30,375 bases of DNA from Candidatus Auribacterota bacterium (GTDB lineage Bacteria > Auribacterota > UBA6266), in contig JAFGBE010000104.1 in NCBI GenBank assembly GCA_016933315.1, forward strand, positions 1-30,375. Reading direction: 5' to 3'. Numbering within the stretch: position 1 is the stretch's first letter; every line of letters starts with the position of its first letter. Below the pieces are notes generated by a model, which was given only the letters and a program-made list of their open reading frames with translations, did no database searches and was not told where the DNA came from. The position numbers and the translations under genes were made by a program. Below, in pieces: positions 8,519-16,023 of the stretch.

Positions 8519-9772
8519 TTACAAAAAATCCCGCGGATCGGTAATTTTCCCGGTCAAAGCGCTAACCGCGCAAGTATAAGGAGAAGCAAGATAAATATTG
8601 GCCTCTACATTGCCCATTCTCCCCCTGAAATTCCTGTTCTGGGAAGAAAGGCAATTTTCACCGTCTGCAAGTATTCCCTGATGCACACCGACACAGGGCC
8701 CGCAGCCGGGAGGGTTTATAAGCGCGCCTGCCTTTACAAGTTCCGCTATATACCCTTTTCCCATAGCTTGAAGATATATATCCCTGGACGCCGGCGTTAT
8801 AAGCAGCCGGGTCCCTTTTTTGACTTTCTTTCCTTTCAACAAGCGGGAAGCTATTTCAATGTCCTTCAACCTGCCGTTTGTACATGTGCCTATATGGACC
8901 TGGTGGACTTTTATGTCACCGGCTTCGGATACTTTCCTGGTATTGTCAACTGTGTGCGGAAAAGAAACCATGGGTTCCAATTCGGAAATATTTATCCTGA
9001 ATTCCTTCTCATACACCGCATCCGGGTCAGGGCTTATTTTTTGGAAGTCTTTCTCCCTTTTCATTGCTTTCAGAAACAGCCTTGTCACATCGTCAGATTC
9101 CATTAAGCCTGCTTTCGCGCCTGCTTCAACGGCCATATTGGCAACTGTAAATCTGTCGTTCATATCCATGTTCTTTACCGCTGAACCGGTGAATTCCAGC
9201 GCTTTATAGGTAGCGCCGTCCGCGCCTATAACTCCTATAAAATACAGGATCATATCTTTCGCGGAAACTCCTTTACTGAAGTTCCCGTCGCAAATAACCC
9301 TGAATGTCTCTGGAACCCTGAGCCATGTTTTGCCCAGTGCAATCCCCACCGCCACATCAGTTGAACCCATACCCGTAGAGAAAGCACACAACGCGCCGCC
9401 GGTACATGTATGAGAATCAGCTCCGATAAGAATGTCGCCGGGTCTCACAAATTTCTCATTAATGATCTGATGGCAGACCCCTTCTCCCGCATCAGACAAA
9501 TATGACCCCGTTTCTTCCGCAAACTCCCTCAGTATATTGTGGTCGTTGGAAAGTTCCTTTCTGGGGCTTGGGGCAGCGTGGTCTATAAATAAAACCGTTT
9601 TTTGAGGGTTTGCGGATTTCATCAGCCCCATTTTTTGCAACTGTTTAACAGCAAGGGGCCCGGTTCCGTCCTGTGTAAGACAGACATCCACATTTACAAC
9701 AGCAATGTCGCCGGCTTTTACTTCTCTCCCGGCATGTTTCCCGATAATTTTTTCGGAAAGAGTTTTTCCCAT
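8519..9772 (-). CDS. LeuC-type hydro-lyase large subunit, probable aconitase large subunit
   Basis: A 417-residue [4Fe-4S] subunit of the isopropylmalate isomerase/homoaconitase/aconitase family. The cluster cysteines are in GTCTNGR and GCGPCVGVH; GADSHTCTGGALCAFSTGMGSTD is the conserved cluster-domain block (split by family numbering). I chose the ATG at 9772, two bases after the citrate synthase stop, because homologues begin MGxTxxEKI at this point. A TTG two codons earlier (9778) would overlap that stop as TTGA and has a better-spaced GAGG, so it is a real alternative. Neighbour genes suggest citrate to isocitrate conversion. It is clearly a paralogue of the leuC at 22816-24081, but differs in the C-terminal region (NVEANIYLASPYTCA here). 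Confidence 0.78.
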   Translation of the reverse strand: MGKTLSEKIIGKHAGREVKAGDIAVVNVDVCLTQDGTGPLAVKQLQKMGLMKSANPQKTVLFIDHAAPSPRKELSNDHNILREFAEETGSYLSDAGEGVCHQIINEKFVRPGDILIGADSHTCTGGALCAFSTGMGSTDVAVGIALGKTWLRVPETFRVICDGNFSKGVSAKDMILYFIGVIGADGATYKALEFTGSAVKNMDMNDRFTVANMAVEAGAKAGLMESDDVTRLFLKAMKREKDFQKISPDPDAVYEKEFRINISELEPMVSFPHTVDNTRKVSEAGDIKVHQVHIGTCTNGRLKDIEIASRLLKGKKVKKGTRLLITPASRDIYLQAMGKGYIAELVKAGALINPPGCGPCVGVHQGILADGENCLSSQNRNFRGRMGNVEANIYLASPYTCAVSALTGKITDPRDFL

Positions 9773-9774
9773 TA

Positions 9775-11580
9775 TCAAACTGTTTCCTCGAATTTCACAA
9801 GATCCTCAAATTTGATATCGAAACCCAATATGCCTATTATTTTATTGCCGGCATCTGTCACAGGAGCGGAAACAGTTATACAAAGCCTGCCGGTAATTTT
9901 AGAGGTATAAAAATCCGTGACACAGGATTTCCCGCTGCTCATAGGGCTTACAAACCATTCTCTATCGGAAAAATTAGTGTCGTGCAGCATAGTCTCATAT
10001 TTCGCCCTGTCCACTATACTCGAGATGTTCCTCGTAACTTTCCTGCCGTCCTTATCGACCACATACGCGAACTGGATAAAAGGGTCCTCTTCCACAAGCG
10101 TCTCCAGGATAGGCTCAACTATTCCCGAATTCATGCTTCTTACCTCGGGTTTTTCCGCATATTCCTCAACAAGGTGGAGCGCGAGTTTCTCAGCTCTTAA
10201 TTTCAAGCTGTCAAAATCAGACTGGAAATACTCGGGAAGATATTTTTTTCCCCTCGACAATAATTCTTCAGGCGATATAGATGTTATTCTTCCTTCTTCG
10301 TATTGCTTCGTTACCCAGTCGAATATTTTCTTAACTCCCGGATGCCGTTTATCTATCTTCATGTTCTCTTTGAGCCGGATATAAGTATTGAACCAGTGGA
10401 CAATGCCGGCTACTCCGGATTTATCCGTAATAACTATCTCGATCGGGCGGTTCAATATTTTAGTTGTATCAAATATATTGTATATCTCTTCGTTTTTCAA
10501 CACTCCATCGGCATGAATACCGGCGCTGGTCGTATTAAATGTTTTTCCGACAAACGGGTAATTAGAGGGCACATCAGCATTTATCACATCCCTGAAATAA
10601 TTCCCTATATCGGTAATCGCAGAGGTATCCATCCCTTCGCTTGTGCCCTTTAACTGCATGTATTCGATAACAGCCGCTTCAACTGGGCAATTTCCGGTTC
10701 TCTCTCCATATCCCAGAAGACTGCCGTTTATAAAAGAACAGCCGTACAGCCATGCGGCGACAGAGTTGATAAGCACCTTATGAAAATCATTATGTCCGTG
10801 CCATTCAAGTAACTCGCTGGGAACACCGCCTTCCTTATGGAATATCTCTATAAGCTTGGGGACACTCCGCGGGAGAGAAGCTTCAGGGTAAGGAAGCCCG
10901 TAGCCCATGGTATCGCAAAGCCTGATCTTAATAGGGATTTTTGTTTTCTCGCTGATAGACATAAGCTTCTGCGCAAGAGGAAGAGCAAAGCCGTAAATAT
11001 CAGCCCTGGTAATATCCTCAAAATGGCATCTTACCCTTATTCCCTCAGAAACGGCTGTTTCCACGATGTCAATATACTTCTGAAACGCAGATTTTCTATC
11101 GAGCTTCAGCTTCAGGTAAACATGGTAATCTGAAACGGAAGTTAAAATTCCCGTTTCTTTCAGGCCGGCTTTTTTCACAAGCTTGAAATCGTCTTTCACG
11201 GCCCTTATCCAGCCGGTCACTTCCGGATACCTGAACCCTTTTTCCAGGCATTTTTCAACAGCTTCCCTGTCTTTGTTGCTGTAGAGGAAAAACTCGGAAG
11301 CCCGTATTATTCCGTTGGGCCCGCTCAAACGGCTCAGCAAGCTGAAAATCTCGACAATCTGATTTACAGAATAAGGAGGGCGCGCCTGCTGACCGTCTCG
11401 AAAAGTGGTGTCGGTAATAAAAAGTTTCTCCGGAATATTCAGATGCGGAGCCTTTTTATCAAAAACAACCTTCGGCACATCGGAATAAGGAAAATAATTC
11501 CTGAACAATTCCGGTTCTTCCCTGTTTTTCAGGTTAAACTTCTTTACAGGTCTTCCAAATAACTTTATTTTCTCATTCAT
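9775..11580 (-). CDS. Re-type citrate synthase homologue with C-terminal Cache-like domain
   Basis: A 601-residue protein. Residues 1 to about 455 are an HMGL/DRE-TIM barrel of the isopropylmalate/homocitrate synthase superfamily, with FRDGQQ (60-65), the metal-site HGHND (261-265) and GIHADG (354-359). The pattern RPPY after FRDGQQA, and HGHNDF rather than HxHNDxG, matches as I recall the Re-citrate synthase group, which is often mislabelled in databases as a histone methyltransferase. That group makes citrate from acetyl-CoA and oxaloacetate in anaerobes. Residues ~465-595 are not a LeuA regulatory domain but resemble a Cache/PDC sensor fold: FAYVVDKDGRKVT, NFSDREWF, YTSKITGRLCITVSAPV and ILGFDIKFEDL. 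No membrane segment is present, so the sensor would be cytoplasmic. It is 45 bp after trxA and abuts the hydro-lyase pair. Confidence 0.82.
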   Translation of the reverse strand: MNEKIKLFGRPVKKFNLKNREEPELFRNYFPYSDVPKVVFDKKAPHLNIPEKLFITDTTFRDGQQARPPYSVNQIVEIFSLLSRLSGPNGIIRASEFFLYSNKDREAVEKCLEKGFRYPEVTGWIRAVKDDFKLVKKAGLKETGILTSVSDYHVYLKLKLDRKSAFQKYIDIVETAVSEGIRVRCHFEDITRADIYGFALPLAQKLMSISEKTKIPIKIRLCDTMGYGLPYPEASLPRSVPKLIEIFHKEGGVPSELLEWHGHNDFHKVLINSVAAWLYGCSFINGSLLGYGERTGNCPVEAAVIEYMQLKGTSEGMDTSAITDIGNYFRDVINADVPSNYPFVGKTFNTTSAGIHADGVLKNEEIYNIFDTTKILNRPIEIVITDKSGVAGIVHWFNTYIRLKENMKIDKRHPGVKKIFDWVTKQYEEGRITSISPEELLSRGKKYLPEYFQSDFDSLKLRAEKLALHLVEEYAEKPEVRSMNSGIVEPILETLVEEDPFIQFAYVVDKDGRKVTRNISSIVDRAKYETMLHDTNFSDREWFVSPMSSGKSCVTDFYTSKITGRLCITVSAPVTDAGNKIIGILGFDIKFEDLVKFEETV

Positions 11581-11625
11581 ATAGTAAACTCTTGCACCTT
11601 TTCCTTTATTACAACTATTACAACA

Positions 11626-11943
11626 TCAGCTATTATCTTTAATCCATTTTTCCAGGTCGGCTTTTTGCATGGCGCCCGATATCTGGTTTTTCACCTTGCC
11701 GTTTTCAAAGAGAATAAGCGTCGGCACGCTCAATATGCTGTACTTTGAGGAAATTCCGGGGCAATTATCCACATCTGCCTTGGCAAAAACAACATTATCA
11801 ACGCTATCGGAAACAGATTCAAACACAGGAGCCATCATCTTACACGGCATACACCACTCAGCAGAAAAATCCACAAGAACCAACTTCCGGCTATTGATAA
11901 CTTTCTCTTCAAAATCGGTATCGGAAACATGAATTATCGCCAT
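11626..11943 (-). CDS. trxA: Thioredoxin with CMPC active site
   Basis: A 105-residue single-domain thioredoxin, normal length. The redox motif is WCMPC (Cys31, Cys34), with Met in the position usually held by Gly. The cis-proline loop SVPTL, the buried Asp25 (VDFSAEW) and the C-terminal helix are present. No signal peptide is seen, so it is cytoplasmic. It is the first gene of the long minus-strand run and has a perfect AAGGAGG site seven bases before the ATG. Placement ahead of Fe-S enzymes suggests maintenance or redox control of those enzymes, which is inference only. Confidence 0.9.
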   Translation of the reverse strand: MAIIHVSDTDFEEKVINSRKLVLVDFSAEWCMPCKMMAPVFESVSDSVDNVVFAKADVDNCPGISSKYSILSVPTLILFENGKVKNQISGAMQKADLEKWIKDNS

Positions 11944-12040
11944 TTTTAAACCTCCTTTTATACCTTAAAACTAAAATTGAGTGACAATGTTACCATTTAA
12001 AAACTTTCAAATGCAACAAAAATTTAACCTGCTTCATAAC

Positions 12041-12056
12041 TTCCAAACAGTTGGAA
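12041..12056. promoter_or_regulatory. Inverted repeat, possible operator
   Basis: TTCCAA and TTGGAA are perfect 6 bp arms around a 4 bp centre (ACAG). The spacing suits a dimeric regulator. It lies about 100 bp upstream of trxA and 250 bp upstream of the regulator gene. No run of T follows, so a terminator role is unlikely. Function is unproven. Confidence 0.3.
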
Positions 12057-12197
12057 TTGAAACATAATTATTCAGCGGAAATGATATACAATATCCGGAA
12101 ATACAGATATAAACACCGGTTTATTATACCCGCTTTGCAACTCATCTGCTTTGTCAGAAATCCGTCACAAGGAGTTTTGTTTATAGCATACAGGTTA

Positions 12198-12230
12198 TAT
12201 ACTTGATGTATACTGCATAGTCAATATACA
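12198..12230. promoter_or_regulatory. TATACT-repeat stretch, candidate operator zone
   Basis: TATACT occurs at 12198-12203 and 12209-12214 and again in the -10 box at 12277-12282. The second copy lies in the palindrome GTATAC (12208-12213), and an imperfect inverted CTTG...TATACAAG pair spans 12202-12232. GntR-headed sugar repressors of the AraR type bind short palindromes of this kind, so this is a reasonable place for the adjacent regulator to act. It is a guess from sequence only. Confidence 0.3.
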
Positions 12231-12253
12231 AGCAATATTTTAATCTTAGTGCC

Positions 12254-12288
12254 TTGACAGATATAAGTACCGGGGGTATACTAGTATA
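12254..12288 (+). promoter_or_regulatory. Sigma-70 promoter of the regulator-glycosidase operon, with palindromic operator
   Basis: TTGACA (12254-12259, full consensus) and TATACT (12277-12282, five of six) are separated by exactly 17 bp. The -10 box is the left half of a perfect 12 bp palindrome, TATACTAGTATA (12277-12288), which reaches the expected start site near 12289. A protein bound there would block initiation, consistent with autorepression. Transcription would start only about 20 bases before the ATG at 12309. Confidence 0.75.
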
Positions 12289-12308
12289 GTCCTGCAAAAC
12301 CATTAAAC

Positions 12309-13442
12309 ATGGGGGTTAATAAAAACGTGACAAACCATTCGCTAGACAGAAATAAGCCGGTTTTCCTGTACATGCAGCTAACAGAAGTCTTGCGCAATAA
12401 GATAAGAGACCACACATATAAACCGGGCGAAATGATCCCGTCTGAAGAAAAACTCAGCAAGCTTTATCAGGTAAACCGCGCAACCGTGAGAAAAGCTATT
12501 GCCGAATTAATCAAGGAAAAACTTTTATATGCCGTACCTGCTACCGGAACTTTCGTCTCGGAACCTGAAAAAGTAACCACTTCAATCTCGGCAGAAAATA
12601 AAAACCTTACTTTCTGCTGGATCATAAAAGCTTACGGGCTATCGGTGTTAGGGCCTTACCACATGGATATCCTTACTGCTATCCAGGCTGAACTTTCAAA
12701 AAACAACAACCATCTTGTGTTTCAGGACATATCAAAAAACGCAGAGTTCCAGTACTCCGACCATTGGTCAGGATACTTTTTAGTCGGGGAATTGCCGGAG
12801 GATATAATAGAAAAGTGTTACAGCAGCAACCTGCCGTGCGTATTTATAGATAGCAAACCGTGCAGCAAGACGCCTTCTGTCATTTCCGAGAATTACACAG
12901 GCGCCAAGGAAGCCGTTAAGCATCTTGTGGAATTAGGCCACAGAAGGATAGCTTATATTCATTCTGATATAGAATCTTTTGTGGCAAATGAAAGGTTCAG
13001 GGGTTATATCGATGCCCTGAAAGAATCAGGCATACCTATAGACAAAAACATTACAGCCGTAGGGAATATGCAGGTTGAAGGAGGCATCAAGGCAACAGAA
13101 AAGATATTGAAAGATGCGCCCGATATAACGGCAATTTTCTCGGTTAACGATGAGACTGCCATAGGCTCATTAAAAGTAATGTCTTATAAGGGCCTTTCCG
13201 TGCCGAAGGATGTTTCCATCGTAGGATTCGATGATATCGGATGGGCAAGACACTCCATCCCTCCCCTTACAACTGTCCGCATATTCAGGCAGGAACTCGC
13301 TTTTTACAGCGTGGAACTGATGATGGATATGATTGAAAGGGATAACATATGCGCTCCTACAATCAGCATGCCGACAGAACTGATTGTGAGGGAATCGACA
13401 GCTCCCGCAAAAACGGGTTTACCAGGAGAAAGTGCAAAGTGA
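12309..13442 (+). CDS. GntR-headed, LacI-type sugar-responsive transcriptional regulator (AraR-like layout)
   Basis: A 377-residue regulator. Residues ~18-85 form a GntR winged helix (IPSEEKLSKLYQVNRATVRKA, with the wing ATGTFV). Residues ~100-370 form a periplasmic-binding-protein-like effector domain of the LacI/GalR type (HRRIAYIHSD, FSVNDETAIGSLKVM, VSIVGFDDIGWARHS). This GntR+LacI fusion is the AraR arrangement; its effector is normally a sugar. The gene is first in an operon and its last four bases overlap the next start (GTGA). The likely role is to repress the glycosidase cassette and itself until a sugar product appears. The ATG at 12309 has no clear ribosome site; an in-frame GTG at codon 7, preceded by a GGGGG run, is an alternative start. 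Confidence 0.88.
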   Translation: MGVNKNVTNHSLDRNKPVFLYMQLTEVLRNKIRDHTYKPGEMIPSEEKLSKLYQVNRATVRKAIAELIKEKLLYAVPATGTFVSEPEKVTTSISAENKNLTFCWIIKAYGLSVLGPYHMDILTAIQAELSKNNNHLVFQDISKNAEFQYSDHWSGYFLVGELPEDIIEKCYSSNLPCVFIDSKPCSKTPSVISENYTGAKEAVKHLVELGHRRIAYIHSDIESFVANERFRGYIDALKESGIPIDKNITAVGNMQVEGGIKATEKILKDAPDITAIFSVNDETAIGSLKVMSYKGLSVPKDVSIVGFDDIGWARHSIPPLTTVRIFRQELAFYSVELMMDMIERDNICAPTISMPTELIVRESTAPAKTGLPGESAK

Positions 13443-15325
13443 AAAAAAACTACTTCTTAATAACAATATTCCTTTTTATTTTATCCCTTAATTCACATCC
13501 TGTTTTATCGGCTTCCGCAAAATTAAGCAACCCGGGAACGGAGAAAATAGTCGAGTATGAAAAATACGGGCGGTTTGAAAACCCCGGAACACTAAAGTAT
13601 AAATACAAAATAATGGACCAGTCCGGCTTGGCGGCAGCAACCGGCGAAGGGATATTCCCCGACACAACATCCGTCTTCAAAGACCCTGAGTACCTGAAGG
13701 CGCTGAGAACACGCAAACTCGAGGGAAATCAGTGGGATTTTATAAATACGGATGACCACATGACAAATTTTTACAAATGGGCAACCATAAATGAGGATCC
13801 CGGAGTAAAACTGTACTATACCGCCCTTGCGCTGGAAAAAGCCGAAGAATACGATCATGCATTAAAAGCTTATTACGCGGTTATAGTAATGTTTCCCAGG
13901 TCTGTCGGATGGACATACTGGCATACCCCCTTATACATGTCAAAACTCGCTTACGACAGGATAGACATGCTTTTAAGGAAGCATCCTGAGCTGGGAATGA
14001 AAATGCAAAACACAAAAGTAGATATAATCAACGGATTTGACAACGACCTTAAAAACGACAAGTTTTTAATAGACCCGGGCTATATAGCAGAATGCAGTCC
14101 GGATAAGGTAATTCCTCCCAAACAGGATCTTGCAGAATTGAAGATAATTGAAACAAGGGGCGGAGACTATGTAAAGCTTGTAAAATACGAAAACGGGCAT
14201 TGGCAAATGTTTGTCAACGGAAAACCTTTCATAATGAAATCGATAGCATATTCTCCCAACGTTGTGGGCAGAAGCCCTGAGTTCGGCAACCTCACTGTGC
14301 ATAAGGACTGGCAGCTGGATGATTTGAACAAAAACGGGAAGATTGACGGTTTCTTTGATTCGTGGATTGACGAAAATGCAAATAACATCCAGGATGCAGA
14401 TGAAACTGTAGTCGGAGATGCAAAACTACTAAGGGAAATGGGCTGCAATGTAATAAGATGTTATCATGGAATATACAACAAGGAGCTTTTCAGAAAATTA
14501 AAAGAAGATTACGGTATCTACGCAATCGCCGGCAACTACATAGGGGTTTATGCCGTTGATTCCGGAGCCACGTGGCTGGAAGGGACTGATTATACCAACC
14601 CGGAACAGAAAAAAAACATGCTCAAAAGCGTGCGTGACATGGTTGAAGACCTTAAAGATGAAGAGTTTATAATAATGTGGGTTCTCGGCAACGAAAACAA
14701 TTATGGAAACGCGAATAATTCCCAGTCGCAGCCGGAGGCTTATTATTCCTTCGTAAACGAAGCGGCAAAGCTAATCCATGAGCTGGATCCCATGAAAAGG
14801 CCTGTTGCAATCTGCAACGGCGATGTATTTCTTCTCGATAAATGCGCCGAATTCGCACCGGATATAGATGTTTACGGCTCTAACTGTTACAGGGGCACTT
14901 TCGGGTTCGGAAACCACTTGTGGTCAGATATAAAAAACGTCTATGACAGGCCTGTCCTGATAACCGAATACGGATGCTCCGCCTACTTCAACGACCAGAG
15001 CATGGAATACGGGGAAGAAAAACAGATGCTTTACCATAAAGGAAACTGGGAAGATATAGCTTTTAACGCCGCAGGAGAAAGCGGCGAAGGTAATGCTATA
15101 GGCGGCGTTGTCTATGAATGGGCCGATGAATGGTGGAAAAGGATGGACCTGACAGATGCCGCAGTGCAGGATACGATTCCCAGTTTCGGAGCGCCTATGC
15201 CCGACGGGTGGAGCCATGAAGAATGGCTTGGAATAACATCCCAGGGTGACGGCAAAAACAGCCCATTCTACAGGCGTTTAAGGCCTGCTTATTTTTACTA
15301 TAAAGAAGTATGGAATAAGGATTGA
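13439..15325 (+). CDS. Exported clan GH-A-like glycoside hydrolase with helical N-terminal region and EF-hand-like insert
   Basis: A 628-residue protein. I place the start at a GTG (13439) overlapping the regulator stop, because it opens a clean signal peptide (KKNYFLITIFLFILSLNSHPVLSASA); an AGGAG lies ten bases before it. Residues ~110-200 are helical and TPR-like (ALKAYYAVIVMFP). From ~235 on there is a TIM-barrel hydrolase of the GH2/GH5 type: the general acid/base Glu419 in GNENN and the nucleophile Glu510 in ITEYG, followed by VYEWADEWWK. Residues 295-303 and 311-322 look like two calcium-binding loops (DLNKNGKID, DENANNIQDADE). The same domain recurs in the product of 16024-17358. The substrate is not known; retaining exo- or endo-glycosidase action outside the cytoplasm is inferred. 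Confidence 0.75.
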   Translation: MKKNYFLITIFLFILSLNSHPVLSASAKLSNPGTEKIVEYEKYGRFENPGTLKYKYKIMDQSGLAAATGEGIFPDTTSVFKDPEYLKALRTRKLEGNQWDFINTDDHMTNFYKWATINEDPGVKLYYTALALEKAEEYDHALKAYYAVIVMFPRSVGWTYWHTPLYMSKLAYDRIDMLLRKHPELGMKMQNTKVDIINGFDNDLKNDKFLIDPGYIAECSPDKVIPPKQDLAELKIIETRGGDYVKLVKYENGHWQMFVNGKPFIMKSIAYSPNVVGRSPEFGNLTVHKDWQLDDLNKNGKIDGFFDSWIDENANNIQDADETVVGDAKLLREMGCNVIRCYHGIYNKELFRKLKEDYGIYAIAGNYIGVYAVDSGATWLEGTDYTNPEQKKNMLKSVRDMVEDLKDEEFIIMWVLGNENNYGNANNSQSQPEAYYSFVNEAAKLIHELDPMKRPVAICNGDVFLLDKCAEFAPDIDVYGSNCYRGTFGFGNHLWSDIKNVYDRPVLITEYGCSAYFNDQSMEYGEEKQMLYHKGNWEDIAFNAAGESGEGNAIGGVVYEWADEWWKRMDLTDAAVQDTIPSFGAPMPDGWSHEEWLGITSQGDGKNSPFYRRLRPAYFYYKEVWNKD

Positions 15326-15375
15326 CTATAAAATTTCTGTCTGTTAGTCTTTTAAAATCGGAAAAATAAGCTACT

Positions 15376-15383
15376 AAAGGAGG
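15376..15383 (+). promoter_or_regulatory. Very strong ribosome binding site before the small exported protein
   Basis: AAAGGAGG ends eight bases before the ATG at 15392 and contains a full match to the anti-Shine-Dalgarno sequence. It is much stronger than the sites of its operon neighbours, suggesting the small protein is made in excess over the two enzymes. Confidence 0.75.
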
Positions 15384-15391
15384 AGAGAACC

Positions 15392-15967
15392 ATGAAGAAA
15401 TGTGTGTTGTTTGCTTTGGCCATTTTTATCTCAAGTTTTGCGGTAGGCGTTGATTTTCCTTTCAATGTTTACACAGATAATATGGCAAAAGGGAACCATT
15501 ATGTGCCTTCAGGCTGGATGGGAGATGTAGGCGCAATTCAGGTAAATCAAAACTGTACAGAAAACCCCTACGCCGGAAAAACCTGTATAAAAATAAATTA
15601 TACGGGAAAAACAACGAACAACCAGGGCTGGATAGGAATATACTGGCAAAACCCTGCAAATAACTGGGGCAGCTCCAAAGGCGGTTATAACCTTACTGGC
15701 GCAAAAGCGCTTGAATTCTGGGCTCGCGGCGAAAAAGGAGGAGAGACCGTAGAATTTAAAATGGGAGGAATCACCGGAGAATTCTCCGACACTGACACGG
15801 CTTCTACCGGCCCTATAACCCTCACGGGTGAATGGAAAAAATATTCAGTGGATCTTTCAGACGCCGACCTCAGTTATATCAGCGGCGGTTTCTGTTTCTC
15901 GGCTTCACAACTCGACAATCCCGACGGAGCCGTATTTTACATGGACGATATTCAATACGTGCAATAA
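15392..15967 (+). CDS. Small exported beta-sandwich protein, carbohydrate-binding-module-like
   Basis: A 191-residue protein with an N-terminal signal peptide (KKCVLFALAIFISSFAVG). The mature part is rich in Gly, Asn, Trp and Tyr and consists mostly of short predicted strands: IKINYTGK, GWIGIYWQNPANNWG, ALEFWARG, TVEFKMGG, and a final AVFYMDDIQYV. This order resembles jelly-roll carbohydrate-binding modules that end in a FYxDDI strand (CBM11/CIA30-like folds). It has no catalytic domain, so it may be a free glycan-binding protein or coat component. It lies between the two paralogous glycosidases, 66 bp after the first, with its own strong ribosome site and a downstream hairpin. Family assignment is by pattern only. 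Confidence 0.6.
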   Translation: MKKCVLFALAIFISSFAVGVDFPFNVYTDNMAKGNHYVPSGWMGDVGAIQVNQNCTENPYAGKTCIKINYTGKTTNNQGWIGIYWQNPANNWGSSKGGYNLTGAKALEFWARGEKGGETVEFKMGGITGEFSDTDTASTGPITLTGEWKKYSVDLSDADLSYISGGFCFSASQLDNPDGAVFYMDDIQYVQ

Positions 15968-15976
15968 ATTTTCGCA

Positions 15977-16008
15977 GCGCCGGAAGAGCACAATCCCTCT
16001 TCCGGCGC
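15977..16008 (+). repeat. Perfect 12 bp inverted repeat (stable RNA hairpin) inside the operon
   Basis: GCGCCGGAAGAG and CTCTTCCGGCGC pair perfectly around an 8-base loop. It starts nine bases after the stop of the small exported protein and ends 15 bases before the next ATG. Only three T follow, so it is not a canonical intrinsic terminator. It could partially attenuate read-through, protect the upstream message from 3' exonucleases, or expose the downstream GGAG site (16014-16017) conditionally. Confidence 0.7.
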
Positions 16009-16023
16009 CTTTAAGGAGATCTC

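Larger units (their letters stand above)
11944..12308. other. Divergent intergenic region
   Basis: This 365 bp AT-rich spacer separates the leftward trxA-citrate operon from the rightward glycosidase operon. It holds a perfect AAGGAGG for trxA at 11951-11957 (minus), an inverted repeat at 12041-12056, a TATACT/GTATAC-rich stretch at 12198-12230 and the strong rightward promoter at 12254-12282. For the leftward operon only weak promoter candidates are seen (for example TTGCAT-18 bp-TAACAT near 11990-12014), so its promoter is unassigned. No ORF or RNA gene is evident. Confidence 0.6.

Noticed and set aside
8004..11580. Homocitrate synthase/homoaconitase (lysine or coenzyme B type) pathway
   Set aside because: The next gene is a clear NADP-isocitrate dehydrogenase with E. 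coli-type isocitrate and 2'-phosphate-binding residues, and the synthase has Re-citrate synthase rather than homocitrate synthase motifs.
13349..13438. N-terminal extension of the first glycosidase
   Set aside because: It overlaps the end of the regulator gene, is hydrophilic, and would bury the signal peptide that begins at the GTG at 13439.
15977..16008. Intrinsic terminator splitting the glycosidase operon
   Set aside because: The stem is strong but only three T follow and the next gene starts 15 bases later with a GGAG site, so full termination is unlikely.
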